Positions 18,616 to 29,161 of a stretch of DNA of 64,000 nt are shown piece after piece. The notes under the pieces were generated by a model. It searched no databases. It saw nothing but the letters and a program-made list of their open reading frames with translations, and was not told where the DNA came from. Where the stretch lies: assembly GCF_902806685.2 (NCBI RefSeq), contig NC_048545.1, positions 14,655,926 to 14,719,925 on the forward strand, read 5' to 3'. A program made the translations under genes and the position numbers. The stretch comes from Maniola hyperantus. Lineage: Eukaryota; Arthropoda; Insecta; Lepidoptera; Nymphalidae. Within the stretch, counting starts at the first letter, position 1; each line of letters begins with the position of its first letter.

Positions 18616-19139
18616 GAGGGTTCCATAACCGAAGGGTGCCAACGGGACCCTACTACTAAGCCTCCGCTGTCCGTCGTTCCGCCCGTCCGTCCGTCCGTCG
18701 GTCTGTCGGGGTGCTGTATCTCATGAACCATCAGGTAGAGAGTTGAGATTTTCACAGAATATTACGTATGTATTTCTATTGCCGCCATAAAATAAACATT
18801 GAAAATTTCAAAATGGCCGCCATGAATCAGTAGGTACCCATATTATAATTAATTTGAAAGCGTGTTTGTTTGTTGGTTTGTCCTTCAATCACGTCGCAAC
18901 GGAGCAACAGATCGACGTGATTTTTTGAATGGGTATAGTTAAAGACCTGGAGAGTGACATAGGCTACTTTTAATCCCGGGAAATCAAAGAGTTCCCACGA
19001 GATTTTTTAAAAACCTAAATCCACGCGTACGAAGTCGCGGGCATCAGCTAGTATTAAAATAAATTATAGTGCTATATTTGTATGATGGTACGAAACTCTT
19101 CGTGTACTAATCCGACTCGCACTTCACCGAATTTTATTT
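18616..19139 (+). mobile_element. D-family repeat split by Helitron-A
   Basis: Left part to AAATGGCCGCCATGAA (18836), right part from 19052 with TGTATGATGGTACGAAACTC and CTTCACCGAATTTTA. Removing the Helitron restores a continuous D element. Confidence 0.8.
18837..19051 (+). mobile_element. Helitron-A inside D
   Basis: Starts A/TCAGTAGGTACCCATATT and ends CGCGGGCATCAGCTAG/T. 215 bp, both termini, precise A and T flanks and no target duplication, as expected for a Helitron. Confidence 0.82.
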
Positions 19140-19872
19140 TTCTTAGTTAAGTACTAAGTTATATTTTTTCGTTAAGCAAAATAGTATTATTTTATCCTCC
19201 TGAGAGAAAAATAATAAGTATTCGACCGACTATTGTTTACCAATGGCAAAAATAATAAATAATTAATTTTAAATTCTATTGTTTCTGTTTGTCAGTTAAT
19301 ATAAAAACATTTGTTCGTACAAAACAAATACAAAATATGAAATAGAGGGAATAAAGGTCGTCCTAAGCAAACATAGCAAATATTATTATGTTTACAAAAA
19401 ATAAATTGTGCGGGACGGTTTTGTTAAGGTTTTGTTGAACTGTATTATGGCAACCCAGAATTTCTCTGTCAGTCTGTTGTCTGTGGTCTGCACTACGTGA
19501 AACTATGTTTTGTCGTGTGCAAAGAATTTGCAAGTACTACTACGTTTCCTATGTCGATGGTCGTGTGTCCGTAACAGAAATTAAAAGTGTCTTTAAAATA
19601 GAAGGCTGATGTGTTCCGTGCTACAAGAATCCTCGAAGTACATCAGCTGTCAGGTTTCATACCGCTCCGGTTTCGTTCTTGGAAAATAGTTAACAATTTC
19701 TAAGTTATAAAGAAATTCTAGAAGACAATTAATAAATTAAGAAATTCAAAACCTAAAGAAAGTGTTTTTATTTGTCTGCATAGTTTTCGCGTCTCAACAG
19801 CTAAACTCATCATGACGTTTGGCACAGAGATGGCTTGCATCCAGGTGACAGACATATGCTAATTTGTTACCA
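19140..19872. other. Unassigned 730-bp stretch
   Basis: AT-rich and free of recognised families. It has an AATAAA near 19730 but no long ORF; a decayed transposon or noncoding transcript cannot be told apart. Confidence 0.4.
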
Positions 19873-20044
19873 CAGTGATAGCCAAGTGGTTAAGACCTCA
19901 GCCCCCTATTCGAAAGGTCGGGGGTTCGATCCCGATCTTTAACTTATAGAAATTACGTGCGTCTTAAGCAATTAAAATATATCACTTGCTTAAAACTTCT
20001 CATTCTGAGAGCAGAGCTGTTCTCAGTAGTGAGCCGCATGGGTT
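19873..20044 (+). mobile_element. SINE-F, internally deleted
   Basis: GTGATAGCCAAGTGGTTAAG (A-box-like) and GGTTCGATCCC (19923-19933, B-box-like), then GTGCGTCTTAAGCAATTAAA and GAGCCGCATGGGTT. The middle is shorter than in the 4540 copy. SINE-E sequence follows directly. Confidence 0.75.
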
Positions 20045-20045
20045 A

Positions 20046-20229
20046 TATATTTATTTATTCAGATACAAGTTAGCACTTGACTGCAATCTCACCTGGTGCT
20101 AAGTGATGATGAAATCTAAGATGGATGCGGGCTAACCTGGAAGGCGGTATGGCAGTTTTATTAAGCCCATACCCCTTTGGTTTCTACAAGGGATCGTACC
20201 GGAACGCTAAATCACTGGGTGGCACGGCT
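20046..20229 (-). mobile_element. SINE-E 3' part inside SINE-F
   Basis: TCAGATACAAGTTAGCACTT, CAATCTCACCTGGTGC, TACCGGAACGCTAAATCACT. The SINE-F tail sequence GATCATGATGA resumes after it. Confidence 0.7.
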
Positions 20230-20238
20230 TGATCATGA

Positions 20239-20302
20239 TGAGTTCCCACGTGATTTTTACAAAACCTAGATCCAAAGGGACCAAATTACAGGCACTATCT
20301 AG
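20239..20302 (+). mobile_element. Helitron-A 3' scrap
   Basis: GTTCCCACGTGATTTTTAC, then ACAGGCACTATCTAG/T. Confidence 0.55.
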
Positions 20303-20515
20303 TCACTAGTGTGCTATGAACATAATGCGCGCTTAGCCTTACGTAAAAGCCGCAACACAAAAGTTTTAATGATCCCACATAATGAAGGAAGTTCCTTCAG
20401 ACGTGAGTGCTTTGTAAGATAACATGATGCTGGTGAAATGTACCACAAGCTGCTTACTAGGAATCTTCCAAAAATATAGTAAAACTTAAATGAAAATTTA
20501 GTTTATTAATAACTA

Positions 20516-21070
20516 GCTTATGCCCGCGACCTCTTCAGCGTGAAATACGAGACCTCCCTGGCGCAGTGGTGAGCGCTGTGGTCTTAAGAGTGGGAGGTCC
20601 CGGGTTCGATTCCTGGCAGGGGTTTGGAATTTTATAATTTCTAAATTTCTGGTCTGGTCTGGTGGGAGGCTTCGGCCGTGGCTAGTTACCACCCTACCGG
20701 CAAAGCCGTGCCGCCAAGCGATTTAGCGTTCCGGTTCGATGCCGTGTAGAAACCAAAGGGGTATGGGTTTAATAAAAACTGCCATACCCCTTCCAGGTTA
20801 GCCCGCTATCATCTTAGACTGCATCATCACTTACCACCAGGTGAGATTGCAGTCAAGGGCTAACTTGTATCTGAATAAAAAAAATAAAAAAATACACAAA
20901 CGAGTTGAATTTAAAAAAATCCTTTCTTAGCGTGTGTCTACGTCATAATTAGCTATTTGCATCACAGAATATATAATCTGCATGCCAAACAGCCCGATCC
21001 GTTCTGTAGTTTGAGCTATGCGTTGTTAGATCAGTCAGTCAGTCATCTTTTCCTTTTATTTTATAATCTC
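20516..21070 (-). mobile_element. Helitron-B split by SINE-E
   Basis: CTAGCTTATGCCCGCGACCT to the left and AAATCCTTTCTTAGCG...CAGTCAGTCATCTTTTCC to the right, separated by a complete SINE-E with a target duplication. Confidence 0.75.
20549..20889 (+). mobile_element. SINE-E, full-length, with target duplication
   Basis: A-box TGGCGCAGTGGTGAGCGC, B-box GGTTCGATTCC, body GGCTTCGGCCGTGGCTAGTT, TCCGGTTCGATGCCGTGTAG, tail (A)n with TAAAA. AAATAC stands on both sides (20543-20548 and 20890-20895). Mobilised by a partner LINE; 341 bp. Confidence 0.9.
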
Positions 21071-21121
21071 CATCTACGTCTTTTTTTCTCTGACTCCTTT
21101 TGAAAAAGGACCCGACCTCTA

Positions 21122-21335
21122 CTAGCTGATGCCCGCGACTTCGTCAGCGTGGATTTAGGTTTTTACAAATCTCGAGGGAACTGTTTGATTTTTCCGGAAT
21201 AAAAATGCAGCCTATGTCCTTCATAGGATGCAAGCTACTTCTGTGCCAAATTTCGGTTGAACAGAGGCGCCGTGAAAGGCTAGCAGACAGATAGACAGAC
21301 AGACGCACTTTCGCATTTATAATATTAAGTATAGA
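21122..21335 (-). mobile_element. Helitron-A copy, both termini
   Basis: CTAGCTGATGCCCGCGACTT to AATATTAAGTATAGA, flanked by A and T. 214 bp. Confidence 0.8.
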
Positions 21336-21554
21336 TAAAGAATCTGCTTGTTTCTAAGTTCCAAAGCCTACAAAGGAATAATAGGATCTATAATCCTATT
21401 TCCACTTAGAGTAAACACAAACAGTGGTAGATAGTAGATATTGATTTGATATCAAAGGCTCTATCTATTGATTTGTGTATTCAATACAATGTCTTAATAG
21501 GAGCAGATACCCAATTATTCAGCTGATTAGCTGTGTCTAACATACATACATAAC

Positions 21555-21684
21555 AAAAATTGCGTGACCGGCAGGAATCGAACCTGCATCTTCTGGGTTC
21601 GCGCGCCCACCCACGCGCGCGCGCCCACCCGCGTGCGCGTCCCCAGAAGATGCAGGTTCGATTCCTGCCGGTCACGCAATTTTT
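21555..21684. repeat. Inverted duplication of a tRNA 3' half
   Basis: Two exact 43-bp arms (21555-21597 and 21642-21684) flank a 44-bp GC-rich centre of CGCGCGCCCACCC units. Each arm holds GCAGGTTCGATTCCTGC, a T-stem and loop with the B-box consensus GGTTCGATTCC, plus an acceptor-like CGGTCACG. No 5' half or anticodon loop is visible in either arm, so this is not a tRNA gene. Confidence 0.85.
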
Positions 21685-21751
21685 GATATGTATTTAAAAT
21701 TAAAATTATTAAGCACCTTACAGTCCTAGGGTGACATCTATTGAGCGCACT

Positions 21752-21910
21752 CTAAGGCTGAGATCTATAGAGCGCACTTTGACTTTGCTCAGACTCAATA
21801 TAGGGTTCAAACGATACAGATTTGTGTGAGAGATATATCTCTGTCACGTTTTAACTCTGTCTTAAGTCTAAGCTAAGTCAGAGTGCGCTCTATATAGATC
21901 TCGCCCTAAG
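21752..21910. mobile_element. MITE L, 159 bp
   Basis: CTAAGGCTGAGATCTATAGA to ATAGATCTCGCCCTAAG. A partial extra L end (CTAGGGTGACATCTATTGAG) abuts on the left. Confidence 0.75.
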
Positions 21911-22155
21911 TTTGCTTCGTGACAAAACATGAAGACAGAGGATCTAAGAGGATATTTTGTTGGTATTGAGGGTAAAACTGTTTAACTTGAAATAATTTAC
22001 AGCACTGACTGACCTAAATCTGTTTGTTGTGACTTATAAGTTAAAGTAAGTAAGAGCTAGCGCGCACCACGATCCGTGCCCCCCCCCCCGCAAAATATTT
22101 GCGGATTTTAAAACGCACCACGACTCGTCGCACCGTACTTTTGATCTCGAAAAAA

Positions 22156-22220
22156 TTTAGTTCCCACGGGATTTTTATAAAACCTAAATACTCGCGGACG
22201 AAATTGCGGGCATCACCTAG
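22156..22220 (+). mobile_element. Helitron-A 3' end only
   Basis: TTCCCACGGGATTTTTATAA to GCGGGCATCACCTAG/T. Confidence 0.65.
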
Positions 22221-22231
22221 TTCATAATATT

Positions 22232-22469
22232 TCCATAAAAAGCAATGCTGACTGACTGATTGACTAACTGACTGACTGACTGACTGATTGATCTATCAAC
22301 GCACAGCTTAAACTGCTGGACCGATCGGGCTGAAATTTGGCATGCAGATAGCTATTATGACGTAGACATTCGCTGAGAAAGGATTTTTGAAAATTCGATC
22401 CCTAAAGGGGGAAAATAGGGGTTTGAAATTTGTGTAGTCCACGCCAACGAAGTCGCGGCCATAAGCTAG
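22232..22469 (+). mobile_element. Helitron-B copy
   Basis: TCCATAAAAAGCAATGCTGA, (GACT)n, CCGATCGGGCTGAAATTTGG, GAAGTCGCGGCCATAAGCTAG/T. Confidence 0.78.
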
Positions 22470-22766
22470 TCTACTATAGTTCTGCTCTGACATAGCTCTA
22501 AGCGCAGAAATGCAATGTGCATTATTTATGATTGTGTGCTTGGCTGAGGTTTACTTTGCAAAGTGGACGGATAACAGTAATTCATCGGCGCATTGGCTAA
22601 CTTTCTACCTCCCCCACTTGAGAATTAAAATAATAGTAAGGACTGCTTCAGAATCTTTCATGCAAAGCAGAATAGGTATTGTATAGAAGCAGGCGATTAC
22701 TTTGCGGACATCCATGATAAACAATGAACCAAAAGCTTAATTTGCGGTAATCCGCTGAAACAGGTC

Positions 22767-22835
22767 GAATCTATATGGTGCAACATGCAGCATGCGACAT
22801 GCACCGCCCGCCCTCCCACTGCTAAACATGCAGGA
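22767..22835 (+). repeat. Unnamed dispersed repeat W
   Basis: GGTGCAACATGCAGCATGCG, then CACCGCCCGCCCTCCC. The inverted counterpart is at 31222-31290 (GGGCGGGCGGTG). Confidence 0.5.
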
Positions 22836-22922
22836 AACAGCAGCCACCAGGCAAGCAATACGCACGACCACCATGCAGCACCACGCAAATCCCAAAACAC
22901 ACTCCACGCTCGTTTCGAATAG

Positions 22923-23035
22923 TGGACAGATGACATCAAACGAGTCGCATGGAGCCGCTGGATTCCGGCGGCGCAAGACCGTGGCGTGTGGAAAGCTCCA
23001 TCCCTACACGTCTATCGGTAGATGAGGACGACGAC
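22923..23035 (+). mobile_element. RTE-type LINE 3' end scrap
   Basis: ATGACATCAAACGAGTCGCA, GAGCCGCTGGATTCCGGCGG, CGCAAGACCGTGGCGTGTGG, then a degenerate GAT tail. Confidence 0.65.
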
Positions 23036-23287
23036 GTCGAATTTATACGCCATAGCCACCCTACAGTAAATATGACGTAGCAAACCTCTAAGGGCGTCGT
23101 AAAGCATCGTAACCCGATTGGCGTGACACCCAATTTAGTTTCATTGCGGATACCGACTGTTTTACCGCCAATAATGTTTCATACTACCATCATACTAAAT
23201 CAAAACGTACCTAAAGGTTAGTGCTGTTTATGATTATGAACAGTTTTAGTTCATCGACGCGATTTTCCGTCATTAACGACTAATCTG

Positions 23288-24360
23288 CTGTGGCTCTACC
23301 GCGGTTGTTTGACAGCTACAATGTCACGATCGCAATCATCGCTGATTGGTTAATGCTCGCTCACTATTGGCCACAATGCATTGTTGCAACAAGAATCGCA
23401 CAAATTCAGCCAATCAGAACAATTGAGATTGTAATAATGATTGATGCAGGTTTTAGACAATCGCCCTGCTGCTCGATTGCGGAAGAATGACAGCTACAAT
23501 GTCACGATTGCAATCACCTCTGGTTGGTTGATGCTCGCTCACTATTAGCTATAATGCATGGTTGCAACAAGAATCGCACAAATTCAGCCAATCAGAACAA
23601 TTGAGATTGTAATAATGATTGATGAAGGTTTTAGACAATCGCCCTGCTGCTCGATTGCGGAAGAATGACAGCTACAATGTCACGATTGCAATCACCTCTG
23701 GTTGGTTGATGCTCGCTCACTATTAGCTATAATGCATTGTTGCAACAAGAATCGCACAAATTCAGCCAATCAGAACAATTGAGACTGTAATAATGATTGA
23801 TGAAGGTTTTAGACAATCGCCCTGCTGCTCGATTGCGGAAGAATGACAGCTACAATGTCACGATTGCAATCACCTCTGGTTGGTTGATGCTCGCTCACTA
23901 TTAGCTATAATGCATTGTTGCAACAAGAATCGCACAAATTCAGCCAATCAGAACAATTGAGATTGTAATAATGATTGATGAAGGTTTTAGACAATCGCCC
24001 TGCTGCTCGATTGCGGAAGAATGACAGCTACAATGTCACGATTGCAATCACCTCTGGTTGGTTGATGCTCGCTCACTATTAGCTATAATGCATTGTTGCA
24101 ACAAGAATCGCACAAATTCAGCCAATCAGAACAATTGAGATTGTAATAATGATTGATGCAGGTTTTAGACAATCGCCCTGCTGCTCGATTGCGGAAGAAT
24201 GACAGCTACAATGTCACGATTGCAATCACCTCTGGTTGGTTGATGCTCGCTCACTATTAGCTATAATGCATTGTTGCAACAAGAATCGCACAAATTCAGC
24301 TAATCGCAACAATTGAGATTGTAATAATGATTGATGCAGGTTTTACGAAATCGCCCTACT
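23288..24360 (+). repeat. Six-copy 178-bp tandem array of element J
   Basis: GACAGCTACAATGTCACGAT recurs at 23311, 23489, 23667, 23845, 24023 and 24201, exactly 178 bp each time. The first unit is of the solo type (CGCAATCATCGCTGATTGGT). Units 2-6 share CTCGATTGCGGAAGAATGAC junctions and differ by only a few bases (GCATGGTTG in unit 2, GAGACTG in unit 3). The end is TTTTACGAAATCGCCCTACT. The junctions fuse the two ends of J head to tail without host DNA between them. Noncoding. Confidence 0.92.
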
Positions 24361-24527
24361 GAGTTGTTAGCAAACTCGCTATATTATAGTTATCGCATAG
24401 ATTAATTATTGGTCTCGCTTCAGTTATCTATTATTCAATCAACTTACTTCTTGGCGATCTGTGACAGGTGGCACCAACAAAACTCATATCAAAAGCTACC
24501 AAATCTCTTGGAAATTGGAAAATTCGA

Positions 24528-24738
24528 AAATGGAGACTCGCTCACCGAGGGTTCCGTATATTACAGTCGTATTTTTTCGACATTATGCACGATACATCAA
24601 AAACTATTAAGTATGCCCAAAAATAAATATAGAATCTCCAAATAAAAAATTGAAAATACTAATTATTAGTTCATGATCACAATTTAATTTTTTTTGTGTG
24701 ATGTTCACACAAACTCACTGTTTTTAGATTTTTCTCCT
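24528..24738 (-). mobile_element. C-family, 3' half, inverted
   Basis: GAGACTCGCTCACCGAGGGT, CATTATGCACGATACATCAA, TTAATTTTTTTTGTGTGATG. Confidence 0.7.
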
Positions 24739-24741
24739 TAT

Positions 24742-24933
24742 GTCTGCTATAGTGTCTGTCTGTCTGTCTGCTAGCCTTTCACGGCCCATCCGATTTTGAA
24801 TAAATTTTGGCACTGAGATAGCTTGCATCCCGGGGAAGGACATAGGCTACTTTTTATCCCGGAAAATCAAAGAGTTCCCACGGTATTTTTAAAAACCTAA
24901 ATTCACACGGACGAAGTCGCGGGCATCCTCTAG
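24742..24933 (+). mobile_element. Helitron-A, 5' end replaced
   Basis: TGTCTGTCTGTCTGCTAGCC, TTGCATCCCGGGGAAGGACA, CGCGGGCATCCTCTAG/T. It joins directly to the C-family fragment. Confidence 0.75.
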
Positions 24934-25403
24934 TATAGATATATGTACCTATGTAATCACGGCACGTAGGTCTTTGAAACAATAGCGTGACTGAGGAACG
25001 TGACTACAATTCCTACGTTAAGTACCTAAAAATAATCTTACTAATGGTGCCTAGGTAGTCTAGTTCCTACCTAGTAGTGTTATGTTTGTGTTATGGTAGT
25101 TATCAAAGTAGGGCGATTTATTTATAGCTCGAGCAAGGGTGTTAAATACCGGTAGTAAACAGCTATTTGAATAAAAGTTTAAAATCTTGCATCCTTTAAA
25201 ATAATGTATTTTCAGGCCGGCGCTAAACAAGTCGTACTTAATTAAAAAAAATCACGACTCTCCTGCCGAAAAACGAACTAAAGAGTAAAAAAATCGCATT
25301 TGAAAGTGGTAGATATATATTGCCTTTTTTTCAAAAAATTTATAGCTTGTTCCATTCGGGATAGTGTAAAGATTCTCAAGGAAATAAAATTATTAGGTAC
25401 CTA

Positions 25404-25535
25404 CTAGCTGATGCCCGCGACTTCGTCCGCGTACATTTAGATTTTTAAAAATCCCGTAGGAACTCTTCAATTTTCCGGGATAAAAGTAGCCTATGTCACT
25501 CTCCAGGTCTTTAATCATACCCATGCAAAAATAAA
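25404..25535 (-). mobile_element. Helitron-A, CTAG half
   Basis: CTAGCTGATGCCCGCGACTT, TTTTCCGGGATAAAAGTAGC, CACTCTCCAGGTCTTTAATC, then an A-rich break. Confidence 0.7.
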
Positions 25536-25858
25536 ATAAAAAACAAAAAAGGAGTCAATTTTTCTACATCCGTGGGGTTGGGAAACAGTGTTTCCTCTCA
25601 TGCAATAGCTCGAAAGTCTATGTATAATATTATACGGAGAATTAGCACAGCGCTCCGTAGTCACACTGATTTACTGTGTAGAAACGGACTCCCAACTATG
25701 CAAGCACAGTCGCCCTATATTATACATCACAAGTTCGTAAAAACTTCGTTAGCGCGAGTTAGCCTTTGTGTCAATAAATTGTAAGTTTACAAAGCTGATT
25801 CGTACTTCTTTATAGTCGTATTCCTCGTTGCTGTGGGTCGTGACTCCTTTCCATAAAT

Positions 25859-26016
25859 GAAATGTTAGTGATAATAACTGGGACCGACGACGGCTTAACG
25901 TGCTCTCTGAGGCACTGAGAAGACGAAAAGGCCTCCAAAGTCGGTCACCCATCCGGTTATCGACTTGGATCAACCTGGGGTTAACGTTGCTTAACAATCG
26001 CAATCGATTGATATGC
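25859..26016 (+). mobile_element. Family O repeat
   Basis: AACTGGGACCGACGACGGCT, CTAACGTGCTCTCTGAGG-like text, GGTTAACGTTGCTTAACAAT, CGCAATCGATTGATAT. The inverted counterpart is at 33118-33254. Class unknown. Confidence 0.55.
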
Positions 26017-26129
26017 GATGCACAACTAGCCACACAATTCAACCAATCAAGGGGCAGAATTTGTTGTCGATTCCGATTACAATGCGATGATACCTTTTTC
26101 TTACACAATCGGGGGGCTGATCGTTGTAG

Positions 26130-26311
26130 AATACAAAACGCTTGGCGGTACGGCTTTGCCGGTAGGATGGTAACTAGCCACGTACGAAGCCCCTCACCAG
26201 ACCAGACCAAAGACAATTTAGAATTTATAAATTCCCAAATTGCCCCTGCCGGGAATCGAACCCTGTACTTCCCACTGATAATACAGCACTTACCGCTGCG
26301 CCAGGGAAGTC
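26130..26311 (-). mobile_element. SINE-E 5' half
   Basis: CGCTTGGCGGTACGGCTTTG, then GAATCGAACCC (B box) and CTGCGCCAGGGAAGTC (A box) on the minus strand. Confidence 0.75.
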
Positions 26312-26753
26312 ATCAGAACTCTGACCCAAGAAAGCTTTTATATTAAATGGTTTAAAGTGTCACATTTATGTTGATAGGTGCTTTTTATTTTATGAGTGCA
26401 GCGATTTTCCATTTTATTACTCTCTTAAAAGTTTTGGGTCAAGTTACCTACTCTACTTCCCGCTGAGTAATCATTTTTAGAAATGGAATTGCTTTTCAGT
26501 TATATGAGTTCGTACAGTTTTATGTTGGAGAAATTAAATTTCAATATTATTCTACGACTTGCTTTGTTACTGAAATGAATAGAGTTCGTATGGAATAGGT
26601 TCTTTTTCCAGCAACAGTAACTCAAGTTCTAAGCGCGTACGCTTAGAATCTGAATGTATAAGGTTGTATTAATATTATAAATGAATCCTTTGTATTCTTT
26701 AAAGAAACTTTTATTCTTTTATTTAAATGGTAAATTAAACCAACGACCTATGA
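26312..26753. other. Unassigned AT-rich stretch
   Basis: No long frame or repeat identified. Confidence 0.45.
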
Positions 26754-27000
26754 TTTTAATAATATGATTAAGTAGGTAATTATTTATTAACTCTTGCCTT
26801 CATACCAAGAATACCTTCTGAAGAAGATTTTTATTTTGCCGGCTGCAAGTCGTCTTAGCTTACAACTTGATGTAAGTCATACTATTTTTGACAACTTCAT
26901 AGAACATGATTTGGTTTAAAACAGCCCTTCGTACTAACTTGGTGTGAAGGCAAGAGTTATAAATAATTAAATAATTACCTACTTAATCATATTATTAAAA
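26754..27000. mobile_element. Palindromic MITE with 56-bp arms
   Basis: TTTTAATAATATGATTAAGT... (26754-26809) pairs with 26938-27000, which has a small extra AT block. Interior TTGCCGGCTGCAAGTCGTC. Single copy in this window. Confidence 0.75.
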
Positions 27001-27490
27001 TAGTCCGATGTTAGAGATTTTCTAAATCCGGGATTATGGAAAAACTCAAAAGTAGAACTAAGTAACTAAGGGTTTGTGATAATGTTTTAGACTATAGGTA
27101 CTTTTATTCTACAAAACCTCAGATTTTCATCAAACAAAAGTCAAACACATCCGTCATATATGCGAATAAGTTTTTAGCAAACTACATTTTACGATCGAGA
27201 TTAAATTGATTTAGTTCTCGCATACTCACCTACACTTACACACACGTCAAATCCGAAGGGTCTAGGACTGAGTTTGAACGTATAAAGGTCTGGTCAGTTA
27301 TAAAACTTGTATGTTGTAACAAAACCTCGAGGTTTCCCCTACACTGGCAAGCAGCTGGCAGGCGTTCAATGTAGGCTATGAAACGACTAGGTATGTGACA
27401 AGGCAGCGAGACAAGGTGTTTTAAATATTCTTAATATTTATAAATCTTTGATTTCACGTTATCCCTAGTGCTCAAATACCTAATATTTGA
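27001..27490. other. Unassigned spacer
   Basis: No repeat or frame identified. Confidence 0.45.
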
Positions 27491-27786
27491 CAGTACCCGT
27501 AGTACAAGATTTTACGTCTTACCAAACGTTGCTAGAATTCGAGAGTCAAAACACAGTAAAATCAAAGTAAAATAGACCTAAAGAGCCTTGAATTGAAGTC
27601 AAATATTCAATGCCACTGATTTTAATTTCGCAATGTTTCCGGTTGGAGCACTGGCTGTAGAAGTGTAGACAAACTTGAGCTTTAAAACAAGGCACTTAAG
27701 ATCCAGTTTACTGTAACGCGGAAGTATTTCGACTCTCGAATTTGGTTTGGTTTGGTGAGACGTAAAATCTTGTACTACGGGTACAG
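27491..27786. mobile_element. MITE H, well preserved
   Basis: CAGTACCCGTAGTACAAGAT at the left and CTTGTACTACGGGTACAG at the right. The left arm is of the GTTGCTAGAATTCGAGAGTC subtype and the right arm of the GGTTTGGTTTGGTGAGACG subtype, so the two arms are not strict copies. Confidence 0.8.
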
Positions 27787-28019
27787 ATGTCGATTCAGGA
27801 TGAAAACTCTCTCTACTTAGTTCCTTGTTCACTCTGGCCGCATGTCATCACGCGTTTTGTTTAACCAAGGCTTGTAAGGAAAGTTTAATTATTCAGATCC
27901 AACATCAAAGGACAGCCGAAGGGTTTGGTTTGACGACACTTGAGGGTATTAATTACGTGGATAATTTAATAGCTTCCCAACTTAGTTAACTTATAAGTGG
28001 TTTACAACTTTATTTGCCA

Positions 28020-28224
28020 CTAGCTGATGCCCGCGACTTCGTCCGCGTGGAATTAGGTTTTTAAAAATCCCTTGGGAACTCTTTGATTTTCCGGGATAAA
28101 AATTAGCTTATGTCACTCTACAGGTCTTCATCTATACTCTTGCAAAAAATCACGTCAATGATTGAAGGACAAATCAACAAGCCAACAAACAAACACACTT
28201 TCGCATTTATTATAAGGGTACTGA
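28020..28224 (-). mobile_element. Helitron-A copy, both termini
   Basis: CTAGCTGATGCCCGCGACTT to TTATAAGGGTACTGA, flanked by A and T. 205 bp. Confidence 0.8.
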
Positions 28225-28407
28225 TGATACCCAAGACATAAACGCCGAACTGATTACTACGAATAGTGTAATTTTTTTAAGTTAGGTATATAACAGCTAC
28301 AGTGAACATCTGTTATAACAACATCGAAAGGATCACGATTATATGGGACACAAAAGTCAATTGTTGTAATAACCGGTGTAAACTCTAATGTAAAAATATA
28401 TTATAAA

Positions 28408-28597
28408 CAAAAATTTCAAACAAGTATTTTACGCCCTTAAAGGTTGAAATTTCAAAAAATCGTTTCTTAGCGGATGTTTACGTCACAATAGCTATATCTG
28501 CATGCCAAATTTCCGCCCGATCTGTCCAGTAGTTTAAGCTGTGCGTTGATAGATCAGTCAGTCAGTCAGCTTTACCTTTTATGTATATGTTTAGATA
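28408..28597 (-). mobile_element. Helitron-B, CTAG end missing
   Basis: AATTTCAAACAAGTATTTTA, CGTTTCTTAGCGGATGTTTA, CAGTCAGTCAGCTTTACC. Confidence 0.7.
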
Positions 28598-28881
28598 TCC
28601 AGATAAAAGCCGCGCGGCATTGGTACCTACACGCAAGAAACAACGACCAATTTGCATTTTCATTTTAAATCCCGCTCCCAAGCTGGAACAAACTCAAATC
28701 AACTGAATAATATGCGTGTGAATAATTTAACTCGGATTAATTATGACGGGATTTGGGCAGAATGACTGTGCCCCTATTCATTATAATTAAAAAGGTGTGG
28801 GTAGTGTGGGTATATCACGTAAAAGCTGGGTAAAACAACTTTATTTAAAAGAGGTCAAAACTAACGACGTATATGTACATA

Positions 28882-28998
28882 CTAGCTTATACTCACGACT
28901 TCGTCCGCGTGGGCTACACAAATTTCAACCCCCTATTTCACCCCCTTAGCGGTTGAATAGCTATCTGCATGCCAAATTTCAGCCCGATCCGTCCAGAT
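28882..28998 (-). mobile_element. Helitron-B truncated by Helitron-A
   Basis: CTAGCTTATACTCACGACTT to CAGCCCGATCCGTCCAG, then the next element begins. Confidence 0.7.
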
Positions 28999-29161
28999 TA
29001 CTCAATCACGCAAAAACGGCTAAACGGATTTGAATGAAATTTGGAATAAAGATAGATTATACCCTGGATTAACATATAAGCTACTTTTTATCTCAGAAAA
29101 TCAAAGAGTTCCCGCGGGATTTTGAAAAATGTAAATCCACGCAGACGAAGTCATCAGCTAG
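28999..29161 (+). mobile_element. Helitron-A, 5' part lost
   Basis: ACTCAATCACGCAAAAACGG, ATACCCTGGATTAACATATA, GAAGTCATCAGCTAG/T. Confidence 0.7.

Noticed and set aside
21481..21675. Minus-strand frame with arginine-rich repeats
   Set aside because: It is the translation of the tRNA-like palindrome and its GC-rich centre.
23288..24360. CRISPR-like array
   Set aside because: Units are contiguous 178-bp tandem copies with no variable spacers, in an insect genome.
25749..26346. Opposing 155- and 148-residue frames
   Set aside because: They overlap each other across family O, J-like and SINE-E sequence; no conserved motif.
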